46,851 nucleotides of DNA from an uncultured Rikenella sp. (lineage in GTDB: Bacteria; Bacteroidota; Bacteroidia; Bacteroidales; Rikenellaceae). Of the stretch, positions 35,909 to 43,666 are shown piece by piece. Positions within the stretch are counted from its first letter, which is position 1. Every line of letters begins with the position of its first letter. The position numbers and the translations under genes are program-made. The notes below the pieces were generated by a model. It worked only from the letters and a program-made list of their open reading frames with translations. It was not told the origin of the DNA and searched no databases. The DNA is taken from contig NZ_CANQYJ010000003.1 in the NCBI RefSeq assembly GCF_947628055.1, positions 1-46,851 on the forward strand, given 5' to 3'.

Positions 35909-36075
35909 TCCGCCTCAAGCCGGCGGGGGCTTCTACTTTCTTTGCCAGCAAAGAAAGTAGACAAAGAAACTGCCTCCAGCCGGTTTCGCCTTGTCGGGTG
36001 TCCGCGCGTCCTGCGCGGCCCCCTCAAGGCAAAACACGACGCTTCCGGAAGGGCTTTCGCGTGCGGAATATTTCA
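35909..36075. repeat. Intergenic palindromic repeat element between serC and serA
   Basis: About 165 bases of GC-rich structured sequence. It contains a perfect palindrome CTACTTTCTTTGC-CA-GCAAAGAAAGTAG (35933-35960, 13-bp arms) and a second hairpin CCGCGC/GCGCGG (36002-36018). Sequence of this kind recurs between genes in Bacteroidales genomes as I remember them, but that must be confirmed by search. A possible diverged copy is at 3661-3790. It also could act as a processing or termination site after serC. No gene is seen in the gap to 36153. Confidence 0.65.
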
Positions 36076-36153
36076 ATTGTCAGAGGTTCGTTACGTACCA
36101 ACGACATCTGCGGGCGGCAGTTTGAAAAAAAGAATGGATAAAGACTAAAAATT

Positions 36154-37077
36154 ATGAAAATATTAATAGCAACCGAGAAACCCTTTTCCAAGCAAGCCAC
36201 GGACGGTATGGCAGCCATTGCGCGCGAAGCGGGATTGGAATGCGCTTTGTTGGAAAAATACGCATCGGTCGATGTGTTGAAAGCGGCGGTGGCCGATGCC
36301 GATGCGTTGATCGTGCGGTCGGACAAGGTGACGGCAGACGTGATCGGCGCGGCACCGAAACTCCGGATCGTGGTGCGGGCGGGAGCAGGGTACGACAACC
36401 TCGACTTGGCCGCTTGCACTGCGCGGGGGATCGTGGCCATGAACACGCCGGGACAGAACTCCAATGCCGTGGCCGAACTCGCGATCTCGATGATGATCTT
36501 CATGGCCCGCAACCAGTTTACGCCGGGGACAGGGCATGAAATCAGCGGAAAACGGCTGGGGATTCACGCCTATGGGAACGTGGGGCGGATCGTAGCGCGA
36601 TACGGGCGGGCGCTGGGGATGGAGGTGAGTGCTTATGATCCGTTCGTTACCGATCCGGCGATTTTCGCCGGGGACGGGGTACGGATGGCTTCTTCCGCAG
36701 CGGAACTCTATGCGAACAGCGATTACGTGTCGCTGCACATTCCGACGACGGCTGAAACAAAGGGTTCTATTGGATATGAGCTCTTGATGTCGATGCCGCA
36801 AGGGGCGACGCTGGTCAATACCGCACGCAAGGAGGTGATCGACGAGGCGGGATTGATGCGCGCGCTCGACGAACGCACAGACTTGAAATACATTACCGAC
36901 ATCGCACCGGATACGGCGGCAGAGCTGGCGGAAAAATTCGGCAAACGCTTCTTCGCCACGCCGAAAAAGATGGGGGCGGAAACGGCGGAGGCCAATGTCA
37001 ATGCGGGATTGGCGGCGGTGCGGCAGATCGTGGCGTTTTTCAAGGAAGGGGTCACCAAATTTCAGGTCAATCGCTAA
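36154..37077 (+). CDS. serA: D-3-phosphoglycerate dehydrogenase-like 2-hydroxyacid dehydrogenase
   Basis: A 307-residue NAD-dependent enzyme, placed between serC and DUF1015, that by context oxidises 3-phosphoglycerate to start serine synthesis. VRAGAGYDNLDL, the Rossmann loop AYGNVG (139-144) and the catalytic Arg R225 in VNTARKEV are present. Two features differ from textbook SerA: the usual catalytic His in TPHIG is replaced by TPKKMG (K271, K272), and the LDVFE-type Glu region reads TDIAPDTAAEL. There is no ACT or ASB regulatory domain. I believe this form is shared by Bacteroidota relatives, so it is probably active with altered chemistry. Confidence 0.85.
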   Translation: MKILIATEKPFSKQATDGMAAIAREAGLECALLEKYASVDVLKAAVADADALIVRSDKVTADVIGAAPKLRIVVRAGAGYDNLDLAACTARGIVAMNTPGQNSNAVAELAISMMIFMARNQFTPGTGHEISGKRLGIHAYGNVGRIVARYGRALGMEVSAYDPFVTDPAIFAGDGVRMASSAAELYANSDYVSLHIPTTAETKGSIGYELLMSMPQGATLVNTARKEVIDEAGLMRALDERTDLKYITDIAPDTAAELAEKFGKRFFATPKKMGAETAEANVNAGLAAVRQIVAFFKEGVTKFQVNR

Positions 37078-37089
37078 AACAGCCTTATT

Positions 37090-38349
37090 ATGGTGAAAAT
37101 CAAACCGTTCAAAGGGATTCGGCCGCCGCGGGAGCTGGCCAAAGAGGTGGCCTCGCGGCCGTACGACGTGCTGAACTCTGCGGAGGCGAAAGCGGAGGCG
37201 GGAGAAAAGTCGCTGCTGCATATCATTAAGCCGGAGATCGACTTCGACCCGATCATCGACGAACACTCCGATGCCGCTTACGAGCGCGCCGTGGCCAACT
37301 TCAAACGGTGGAAGGACAACGGGTGGCTTATAGCTGATAGGGAAGAGCATTACTATGTCTATGCCCAGACGATGGAGGGGCGGACACAGTATGGGTTGGT
37401 GGCGGCTTGCCACTTTCAGGATTACGTGGAGGGGCGGATCAAGAAGCACGAGTTGACGCGGCCGGACAAGGAGGAGGATCGGATGATCCACGTGCGGAAC
37501 CAGAATGCCAATATCGAACCGGTCTTTTTCGCATATCCGGCGAATGCGGAGATGGATGCGATTGTCCGTCAGGTTGTTACGACAAAGGCGCCGGAATACG
37601 ATTTCGTGGCCGACGGGGACGGATTCGGACACCGCTTCTGGGTAATCGACGACCGGGATACGATTGCGCGGATTACGGAAATTTTCGCCAAGATACCGGC
37701 CTTGTATGTGGCGGACGGACACCACCGGACAGCGGCGGCGGCACGGGTGGGACTGGAAAAGAAAGAGGCTGTTCTCAAAGCCGGCGGACAATATACGGGC
37801 GAGGAGGAATTCAACTACTTTCTGACGGTGATTTTTCCGGACAACCAGCTGAAAATCATCGACTACAATCGGGTGGTGCGCGATTTGAACGGGCTTGCGC
37901 CGACGGAGCTCGTGGCTGCTTTGGAAAAAGACTTTACGGTTACGAAAAAAGGGAAGGGGATCTACAAACCGGCTGAATTACATGACTTTGCCATGTATTT
38001 GGGAGGGGAGTGGTATGAACTGAAAGCCAAAGAGGGGACTTATGACGATAACGACCCGATCGGAGTACTGGATGTGACGATCCTGTCGAACTTGGTACTG
38101 GACAAGATACTTGGCATCAAGGATTTGCGGACGGACAAGCGGATCGACTTCGTAGGCGGGATTCGGGGCTTGGGCGAATTGCAGAGGCGGGTGGACAGCG
38201 GGGAGATGGCAGTGGCATTCGCCTTGTATCCGGTGTCGATGAAACAGCTGATCGACATTGCCGACACGGGGAATATCATGCCGCCGAAAACCACGTGGTT
38301 CGAGCCGAAATTACGATCCGGGTTAGTCATCCATTCTCTGGAAGAGTAA
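37090..38349 (+). CDS. DUF1015 family protein
   Basis: A 419-residue cytoplasmic protein of unknown function. It is recognised as DUF1015 from MVKIKPFKGIRPP, VASRPYDVLN, the YVYAQTM strand, the [14 protein letters not shown] motif with paired His, and the late DFVGGIRGLGELQRRV. The family often sits beside serA and serC in anaerobes, as here: it starts 12 bases after serA. An HHR-type motif suggests an enzyme or a phosphate-binding role, but no activity is assigned by me. A strong terminator follows. Confidence 0.9.
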   Translation: MVKIKPFKGIRPPRELAKEVASRPYDVLNSAEAKAEAGEKSLLHIIKPEIDFDPIIDEHSDAAYERAVANFKRWKDNGWLIADREEHYYVYAQTMEGRTQYGLVAACHFQDYVEGRIKKHELTRPDKEEDRMIHVRNQNANIEPVFFAYPANAEMDAIVRQVVTTKAPEYDFVADGDGFGHRFWVIDDRDTIARITEIFAKIPALYVADGHHRTAAAARVGLEKKEAVLKAGGQYTGEEEFNYFLTVIFPDNQLKIIDYNRVVRDLNGLAPTELVAALEKDFTVTKKGKGIYKPAELHDFAMYLGGEWYELKAKEGTYDDNDPIGVLDVTILSNLVLDKILGIKDLRTDKRIDFVGGIRGLGELQRRVDSGEMAVAFALYPVSMKQLIDIADTGNIMPPKTTWFEPKLRSGLVIHSLEE

Positions 38350-38379
38350 TCGGTTGGACACACGAACATAGCTGTACAT

Positions 38380-38418
38380 AAGAAAAGGAGTAACAATACG
38401 TTACTCCTTTTCTTATTC
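38380..38418 (+). terminator. Rho-independent terminator after DUF1015
   Basis: A 15-bp perfect stem (AAGAAAAGGAGTAAC / GTTACTCCTTTTCTT) with a 5-base loop at 38380-38414. It closes the serC-serA-DUF1015 unit before the kor promoter. Confidence 0.9.
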
Positions 38419-38475
38419 AATTTGGACACCGTATGAAATTCCAAAATATCGCCTTTTCTTAATAAACCATTCCGA

Positions 38476-38483
38476 TACCTTTG
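38476..38483 (+). promoter_or_regulatory. TACCTTTG -7 box for korDABC
   Basis: Exact TAnnTTTG, 41 bases before the ferredoxin-subunit ATG. Confidence 0.65.
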
Positions 38484-38523
38484 CACTGCGATTATCGAAG
38501 AATACACGGAGAACGCACACATT

Positions 38524-38754
38524 ATGGCAAAGATAAAAGGGAGAATCGTGGTAGACATCGAACGCTGCAAAGGGTGCAGCGTCTGCATCGAAGCCTGCCC
38601 GACGCAAACCATCGGCCTGAGCCCTCAGGTGAACTCGAAAGGATACAACTACTGCTACATGGCCCACCCGGAGGCCTGCATCGGATGCGCCGGGTGTGCG
38701 GTGGTGTGTCCGGACAGTTGCATCGTCGTTTACAGAGAGAAAAAACAAGCGTAA
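38524..38754 (+). CDS. korD: 2-oxoacid:ferredoxin oxidoreductase, delta (2x4Fe-4S) subunit
   Basis: A 76-residue ferredoxin-like subunit with two complete 4Fe-4S motifs: C15, C18, C21, C25 (CKGCSVCIEAC) and C52, C55, C58, C62 (CIGCAGCAVVC). It passes electrons from the TPP-bound intermediate to external ferredoxin. It is the first gene of a four-gene operon and lies 4 bases before the alpha subunit. Confidence 0.93.
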   Translation: MAKIKGRIVVDIERCKGCSVCIEACPTQTIGLSPQVNSKGYNYCYMAHPEACIGCAGCAVVCPDSCIVVYREKKQA

Positions 38755-38758
38755 AAGC

Positions 38759-39868
38759 ATGGAAGATATTAAATTGATGAAAGGAAACGAAGTGCTGGCC
38801 CATGCTGCGGTAAGATGCGGCGTGGACGGCTACTTCGGGTACCCCATCACCCCGCAGTCGGAGGTTTTGGAGACTTTGTCCGAGCTGCGGCCGTGGAAGA
38901 CCACCGGAATGGTGGTTTTGCAGGCGGAAAGCGAGGTGGCTTCGATCAATATGGTGTACGGCGGGGCGTCGGTGGGGAAACGGGTGATGACCTCGACCTC
39001 GAGCCCGGGGCTGTCGTTGATGTGCGAAGGGCTTTCGTATTTAGCGGGGGCGGAACTGCCTTGCGTGGTGATCGACGTCTCGCGCGGGGGGCCGGGCTTG
39101 GGAACGATACAGGCGTCGCAGGCCGACTACTTTCAGGTTGTCAAGGGAGGGGGACACGGGGACTACCGGATGCCGGTGCTGGCCCCCAATTCGGTGCAGG
39201 AAATGAACGACTTCGTCGACTTGGCTTTCGAGCTGGCTTTCAAATACCTGAACCCGGTGGTGATCTTGGCCGACGGGGTGATCGGACAGATGATGGAAAA
39301 AGTGCGGCTCAGCCCGCAGAAACCGCGGCGGACCGAAGCGCAAATCAGAGAGGAGTGTCCGTGGGCGGCGCTGGGGAAAGGTTCCGGGCCGATGCAGCGC
39401 AAGGAGCGGAATATCGTCACGTCGTGCTATATCGATCCGGAAACGATGGAACGCCACAACCATAAGCTGCAGGAGAAATACGACCGGATGGAACGCGACG
39501 AAGTGCGGGTCGAAGAGATGGAGACTGCGGATGCGGAATATATTTTGGTGGCTTACGGGGCCTCGTCGCGCATCTGCGCCAAAGTGGTCGAAGATGCCAG
39601 GGCCGAAGGGTTGCGCGTGGGGCTGATCCGGCCGATCACGCTCTTTCCCTTCCCGGCGGCAACGATCCGGCGGGCGGCGGAACATGCCAAAGGATTCTTG
39701 TCCGTCGAACTGAGCATGGGGCAGATGATCGAAGACGTGCGGATGGCGATCGGGAATGCGGCCATGCCGGTGCGGCACTTCGGCCGAACCGGAGGGATCA
39801 TCCACTCGCCGCGCGAAGTGTACGACGCACTCAAACAATTGATGACCGAAACCGGAGGACTGCAATGA
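38759..39868 (+). CDS. korA: 2-oxoacid:ferredoxin oxidoreductase, alpha subunit (KorA/VorB type)
   Basis: The 369-residue alpha subunit binds substrate and forms half of the TPP site. Motifs are GYFGYPITPQSEVLE, a STSSPGLSLMCEGLSYLAG region and DVSRGGPGLGT. CoA and 2-oxoacid contact regions follow. The enzyme oxidatively decarboxylates a 2-oxoacid to acyl-CoA with reduction of ferredoxin. Close relatives are annotated either as 2-oxoglutarate (Kor) or branched-chain (VorB) enzymes, and the substrate cannot be settled here. The ATG at 38759 starts the conserved N-terminus; the longer frame overlaps korD. The end overlaps korB as ATGA. Confidence 0.9.
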   Translation: MEDIKLMKGNEVLAHAAVRCGVDGYFGYPITPQSEVLETLSELRPWKTTGMVVLQAESEVASINMVYGGASVGKRVMTSTSSPGLSLMCEGLSYLAGAELPCVVIDVSRGGPGLGTIQASQADYFQVVKGGGHGDYRMPVLAPNSVQEMNDFVDLAFELAFKYLNPVVILADGVIGQMMEKVRLSPQKPRRTEAQIREECPWAALGKGSGPMQRKERNIVTSCYIDPETMERHNHKLQEKYDRMERDEVRVEEMETADAEYILVAYGASSRICAKVVEDARAEGLRVGLIRPITLFPFPAATIRRAAEHAKGFLSVELSMGQMIEDVRMAIGNAAMPVRHFGRTGGIIHSPREVYDALKQLMTETGGLQ

Positions 39869-40671
39869 TGACGGAAGAGACTGCCATACTCGAAACGACG
39901 GGGACAGAGACCGAAAAAGTTTACGACCGGCCGAGGCTGCTGTTGGATACGACAATGCACTACTGTCCGGGATGTTCGCACGGGACGGTGCACAAGTTAG
40001 TGGCCGAAGCGATCGACGAACTCGGCGCCGAGGATCGGGCGATCGGGATTACGCCGGTGGGCTGTGCGGCTTTCCTGTACAACTACATCGACATCGACTG
40101 GATCCAGGCTTCACACGGGCGGGCGCCGGCGGTGGCTACAGCGGCGAAACGCCTGTGTCCTGACAAACTCGTCTTCACCTATCAGGGGGACGGGGACTTG
40201 GCGGCGATCGGGACAGCCGAAGCGATCCATGCGGCCAATCGAGGGGATAATATTGCGATCATCTTCATCAACAACGCGATTTACGGGATGACGGGAGGGC
40301 AGATGGCACCGACGACACTGCTCGGGATGAAGACCGCCACGACGCCGATGGGGCGGGATGCGGCCTTGAACGGCTATCCGTTCAAAGTGGCCGATATGCT
40401 GACTTTGTTGGACGGGGTGACTTATGTGACGCGGCAGAGCGTCAATACGCCGGCCAACGTGCGGAGAGCCAAAAAGGCGATCAAGAAAGCATTCGAGAAC
40501 TCGATCCAGAACCGGGGATTTTCATTCGTCGAGATCGTGGCGACTTGCAATTCGGGATGGAAGCTGTCGCCGGTGGCGGCAAACCGGTGGATGGAAGAAA
40601 ATATGCACGCCACCTATCCGTTGGGGGACTTGAAAGACCTCTCCGCACAAGCGGCCGCGACCGAGAAATAA
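39865..40671 (+). CDS. korB: 2-oxoacid:ferredoxin oxidoreductase, beta (TPP-binding) subunit
   Basis: The 268-residue beta subunit binds thiamine diphosphate and an iron-sulfur cluster. The first cysteines are in MHYCPGCSHGTVH, the TPP/Mg motif is GDGDLAAIGTAEAI ending in the usual NN (IIFINN), and GMTGGQMAPTT follows. WIQASHGRAPAVATAAKR is the conserved loop. The first 25 or so residues are an extra, acidic N-terminal stretch. It is translationally coupled to korA. Confidence 0.94.
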   Translation: MMTEETAILETTGTETEKVYDRPRLLLDTTMHYCPGCSHGTVHKLVAEAIDELGAEDRAIGITPVGCAAFLYNYIDIDWIQASHGRAPAVATAAKRLCPDKLVFTYQGDGDLAAIGTAEAIHAANRGDNIAIIFINNAIYGMTGGQMAPTTLLGMKTATTPMGRDAALNGYPFKVADMLTLLDGVTYVTRQSVNTPANVRRAKKAIKKAFENSIQNRGFSFVEIVATCNSGWKLSPVAANRWMEENMHATYPLGDLKDLSAQAAATEK

Positions 40672-40695
40672 CGACACAGATACAGGAGTTTACGT

Positions 40696-41250
40696 ATGAA
40701 AGAAGAGATCATTATAGCCGGATTCGGCGGGCAGGGGGTTTTGTCGATGGGAAAAATTCTGGCCTATTCGGGGGTGATGCAGGGGCAGGAGGTGAGCTGG
40801 ATTCCGTCTTACGGGCCGGAGATGCGGGGCGGAACAGCCAATGTGACGGTGATTCTGAGCGACCGCAAGATCAGTTCGCCGGTGCTGCAGGAGTTCGACA
40901 CGGGGATCGTGCTGAACCAGCAGTCGCTGGACAAGTTCGAGGATTCCATTAAGGCGGGGGGGACACTGCTGTACGATCCGAACGGGATTACTCATCCGCC
41001 GCACAGGACGGACTTGGACATCTATACCATTGATGCGGCGGTCGAAGCGGCGCGGAGCGGGAATGCGAAGGTGTTCAACATGTTTGTCCTGGGGGCTTTT
41101 CTGCGGATCAAACCGTTGGTCACGATCGAGAATGTGATCGAGGGTCTCAGGCATTCGCTGCCGGAACGGGCGCACAAGATGATTCCGGCGAATGAAGCGG
41201 CGTTGCGGCGAGGGATGGAGCTGGTCCGGAAGTCAGAGCAGCACGGATAA
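40696..41250 (+). CDS. korC: 2-oxoacid:ferredoxin oxidoreductase, gamma subunit
   Basis: The 184-residue gamma subunit completes the heterotetramer. The start EEIIIAGFGGQGVLSMGKIL and the SYGPEMRGGTANVTVILS segment are diagnostic; the rest reads through VFNMFVLGAF to the C-terminus. It follows korB by 24 bases and ends the operon before a strong terminator. Together with korD, A and B it would feed reduced ferredoxin to the hydrogenase at 7220, an inference from function rather than gene position. Confidence 0.94.
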   Translation: MKEEIIIAGFGGQGVLSMGKILAYSGVMQGQEVSWIPSYGPEMRGGTANVTVILSDRKISSPVLQEFDTGIVLNQQSLDKFEDSIKAGGTLLYDPNGITHPPHRTDLDIYTIDAAVEAARSGNAKVFNMFVLGAFLRIKPLVTIENVIEGLRHSLPERAHKMIPANEAALRRGMELVRKSEQHG

Positions 41251-41262
41251 ACTGCCAAGCCC

Positions 41263-41298
41263 AAGGGCGGTGATTCTCAGACATCACCGCCCTTTTAT
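41263..41298. terminator. Terminator shared by korC and the LytTR gene
   Basis: AAGGGCGGTGAT paired with ATCACCGCCCTT (41263-41294, 12 bp), then TTTATAT. The right arm overlaps the last codons of the minus-strand LytTR gene. Confidence 0.88.
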
Positions 41299-41973
41299 AT
41301 ATTCCATCACCGCCGGACGATACTTACGCGAAATGTCGATCCGGATACCCCGGACGTAAACCGCCGCTTCATCGTATCGTTCTATCAGGCCGGCATTGAC
41401 CAGAAATGAACGGTGGGTTCTTAAAAAAGGCCTCCCCAATTCCCGTTCCCAGTGAGAAATATTCGTTTTATTGCGGTATGCCCGGCCATCATCGGTATGC
41501 AGCCAAACCTCGTCGTCATTGGACTCTATATAAGCGATCCGCCCGACCTCTACGGAAATCCGTTTCCGGTCCGAAATAAACTCGACGAACCGCTTCGCAT
41601 CAGCCTCCGTCTTCCCGGTCAAATAGTACTCGATCAGTTTCAACGGCGCCAAATAAACGAACAGCACCAGCCACACGAAAACCGGATTCAGCAAAACGCC
41701 GGGCAGGCGGGTCGCAGGCGACTCGAAAAACAAGGCATGGGCGAGCAACAGGATCAGATACTGCGTAAACAGCACCCCGAACGCAAACCAGACCAGATCG
41801 AACAGGCGACGGAACGACAATTGTCGGTAAAAATACTCGACCAACAGTACGCACGGCAAAAACGAAACCGAAACAAACAGCGCTTCAACCAGCGAATAAC
41901 TGAAACTGACCAGCACCAAACCGACCAATACAATCATTCCGCTCCAATACAGAACTGCATACCCGCTTTTCAT
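41284..41973 (-). CDS. Membrane-anchored LytTR transcriptional regulator
   Basis: A 229-residue protein with about four N-terminal hydrophobic helices (roughly residues 5-115), then a C-terminal LytTR DNA-binding domain. The LytTR part shows RIAYIESNDDEVWLHTDDG, then NISHWERELGRPFLRTHRSFLVN and an arginine/lysine-rich end. No receiver, kinase or other sensor domain is present, so the membrane part is probably the sensor or a partner-binding anchor. The frame extends to 42090, but M at 41973 (MKSGYAVLYW) directly precedes the first helix. It is divergent from the small MotA/ExbB-like gene. Target genes are unknown. Confidence 0.85.
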   Translation of the reverse strand: MKSGYAVLYWSGMIVLVGLVLVSFSYSLVEALFVSVSFLPCVLLVEYFYRQLSFRRLFDLVWFAFGVLFTQYLILLLAHALFFESPATRLPGVLLNPVFVWLVLFVYLAPLKLIEYYLTGKTEADAKRFVEFISDRKRISVEVGRIAYIESNDDEVWLHTDDGRAYRNKTNISHWERELGRPFLRTHRSFLVNAGLIERYDEAAVYVRGIRIDISRKYRPAVMEYIKGR

Positions 41974-42106
41974 CTTCAAACAATTTTCTGTTTTTTCTCC
42001 CCTAAAATTACCCTTTCCCGGCCCAAATCCAGCTCCTGCAAGGCAAAGAAAGGGATTCGGCATCTCCACAACCGGATTCGACCCTACCATTCGATCCGAT
42101 TACCTC

Positions 42107-42114
42107 TAACTTTG
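42107..42114 (+). promoter_or_regulatory. TAACTTTG -7 box for the small MotA/ExbB-like gene
   Basis: Exact TAnnTTTG, 58 bases before the ATG at 42173, within the 199-base divergent region with the LytTR gene. A weaker TTTCTTTG (42044-42051, minus) may serve the regulator. Confidence 0.55.
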
Positions 42115-42172
42115 CCATAGGGAAATCCGGAAACCCCCAACCATTTTAGTCACCCTTTAAATTACACAAGTC

Positions 42173-42484
42173 ATGATCGATTTATTCATCGAAGGCGGCA
42201 TGGGCTGGATGTCACTGCTGACCATCGAACTGATTGCCCTTTTCTTCGCCGCATGGAAAGCCCCTACCTGGGTTCGGGAGATCGGTGCTATCGCACTCTC
42301 CACCGGCATACTCAGCACTTTCATAGGACTGTTCAACGCATTCGGCGCCATCGAAATGGCCGGCGATATCAGCATGAGCCTGCTATGCGGCGGCCTGCGA
42401 CTGGCCATTATTCCCATATGCTACGGGATACTGATCTTCATCGCCTCGCTGGTCATCCGTATCGTCCAGAAACCGAGGATGTAA
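42173..42484 (+). CDS. Mini MotA/TolQ/ExbB-type membrane protein
   Basis: A 103-residue protein with three hydrophobic helices: about 13-28, 38-60 and 75-97. The last two match the core of MotA/TolQ/ExbB proton-channel proteins: STGILSTFIGLFNAFGAIE, then GGLRLAIIPICYGILIFIAS, where a Gly-rich helix 2 and a helix 3 with GL..A..P..YG are typical. Full ExbB or MotA is about 200-300 residues with a large cytoplasmic loop, which is missing. No ExbD or TolR partner is adjacent. It faces the LytTR regulator and may be its target or sensor partner. Fold assignment is moderate; function unknown. Confidence 0.7.
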   Translation: MIDLFIEGGMGWMSLLTIELIALFFAAWKAPTWVREIGAIALSTGILSTFIGLFNAFGAIEMAGDISMSLLCGGLRLAIIPICYGILIFIASLVIRIVQKPRM

Positions 42485-42489
42485 CGACA

Positions 42490-42523
42490 AAGCGGGCAGG
42501 GGAGTACCTCTGCCCGCTTATTA
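42490..42523 (+). terminator. Terminator after the small MotA/ExbB-like gene
   Basis: AAGCGGGCAG paired with CTGCCCGCTT (42490-42519) around a short loop with further G-C pairing, then ATTAT. Confidence 0.8.
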
Positions 42524-42620
42524 TAGTTCATACCGCCGTATCCGCCCCTATGTACGCGGATCAGATTCTAAAAAACTGTCGGTTTGTCATCGGATATACG
42601 TTTGAGATTCACTTTCCGAA

Positions 42621-42776
42621 TCAACGCATAAAAATATTCCGGAACGCCTCGCCGACCTCGTCGAGCACAAAACGCCACCGCGTGGCGATCCCGATCGCCA
42701 ACGCCGCGATCAGTACATACATCAATTTCTCATTCCAGGACGCTCCTGTCCACCAGCGTTTAAATCGGTTCGGCAT
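42621..42776 (-). CDS. 51-residue single-helix membrane protein downstream of zupT
   Basis: A small reading frame with coding-like codon use (G/C-rich third positions). It starts MPNRFKRWWTGASWNEKL, has a hydrophobic helix of about 14 residues (MYVLIAALAIGIA), then a positive TRWRF and an amphipathic end with DEVGEAFRNIF. It begins 11 bases after the zupT stop on the same strand, so it is likely co-transcribed. The basic N-terminus and single helix suggest an inner-membrane small protein that could modulate the transporter, as known for some other small membrane proteins. I do not recognise a named family. Confidence 0.65.
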   Translation of the reverse strand: MPNRFKRWWTGASWNEKLMYVLIAALAIGIATRWRFVLDEVGEAFRNIFMR

Positions 42777-42787
42777 ACTGCAGATAT

Positions 42788-43612
42788 TTATTGAAACGCG
42801 ACGAGACTCACCGCCATGACCGCCATGCCGATAATCAACCCCCAGATCGCCACATGATGTTTCCCGTACTCATGTGCAGCCGGGAGCAGTTCGTCCAGCG
42901 AGATATAGACCATGATCCCCGCAATCGCCGCAAAGATATAGCCCAGCATCGCCGGCGAAAGGAACGGCAAGAGAATCAGGTAACCGACCACAGCTCCCAC
43001 CGGCTCTGCCAGTCCCGACAAGAACGAAAACTTGAACGCCTTTTTCCGGCTGCCGGTGGCATAATAAACCGGCACCGACACCGCAATCCCTTCCGGTATA
43101 TTGTGAATAGCGATGGCCGCGGCAATGGCGATCCCCATCTGCGGATCCTCTAAGGCTGTCATGAACGTGGCGATGCCCTCCGGAAAGTTGTGGATGCCGA
43201 TCACCAATGCCGTCATAATCCCCATCCGCATCATGTGTTTGGAATGGACGGGTTTTCCTCCCAGCGTTTTGACCTCCACCCGCATGCTTTCCACGCTTCT
43301 CATCTCGTGGGGATTATCGACCGAAGGCACCAATCTGTCGATCAGGGCGATAAATAAAATACCTCCGAAAAAAGAAACGACCGCAGCGATCTGTCCCCAG
43401 CGTGGGCCATAGTCTGTCGACAAAATATCCGCCGATTGGGCGAAAAGTTCCACGAACGAGATATAGATCATCACTCCGGCCGACAATCCGAGCGAAAAAG
43501 AGAGGAATGTACGGTTCGTGCGCTTGGCAAAAAAAGCGATCAGACTCCCGATTCCAGTCGAAAGACCCGCCAGGAGGGTCAATATCAAAGCATAAATAAC
43601 ATTCTGCTCCAT
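42788..43612 (-). CDS. zupT: ZIP family metal transporter, ZupT-like
   Basis: A 274-residue inner-membrane transporter with eight helices that takes up zinc, iron or manganese. The metal-binding helices carry HNFPEGIATF and HNIPEGIAVSVP, the ZupT signatures. A variable loop (about 95-125) with HSKH follows helix III. Length is normal. It may be controlled through a promoter and hairpin at 43637-43674 upstream, and it is followed by the 51-residue membrane protein. Confidence 0.93.
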   Translation of the reverse strand: MEQNVIYALILTLLAGLSTGIGSLIAFFAKRTNRTFLSFSLGLSAGVMIYISFVELFAQSADILSTDYGPRWGQIAAVVSFFGGILFIALIDRLVPSVDNPHEMRSVESMRVEVKTLGGKPVHSKHMMRMGIMTALVIGIHNFPEGIATFMTALEDPQMGIAIAAAIAIHNIPEGIAVSVPVYYATGSRKKAFKFSFLSGLAEPVGAVVGYLILLPFLSPAMLGYIFAAIAGIMVYISLDELLPAAHEYGKHHVAIWGLIIGMAVMAVSLVAFQ

Positions 43613-43636
43613 AAGTTACGGATGGATGGGGCACAA

Positions 43637-43666
43637 AAAACCGCCCTGCTGCAAGTAGGACGGTTT
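43637..43666 (-). terminator. Rho-independent terminator after purE, or attenuator before zupT
   Basis: On the minus strand AAACCG pairs with CGGTTT with an inner CCTAC/GCAGG-type pairing, followed by TTTTTT (43635-43640). It lies 36 bases after the purE stop and 25 bases before zupT. Confidence 0.8.

Noticed and set aside
35942-36148. 68-codon plus-strand frame between serC and serA
   Set aside because: It begins inside the palindrome and covers the repeat element; its basic composition is what the repeat would give in any open frame.
38696-38758. Longer korA N-terminus from the ATG at 38696
   Set aside because: It overlaps the end of korD in another frame; the conserved start is 38759.
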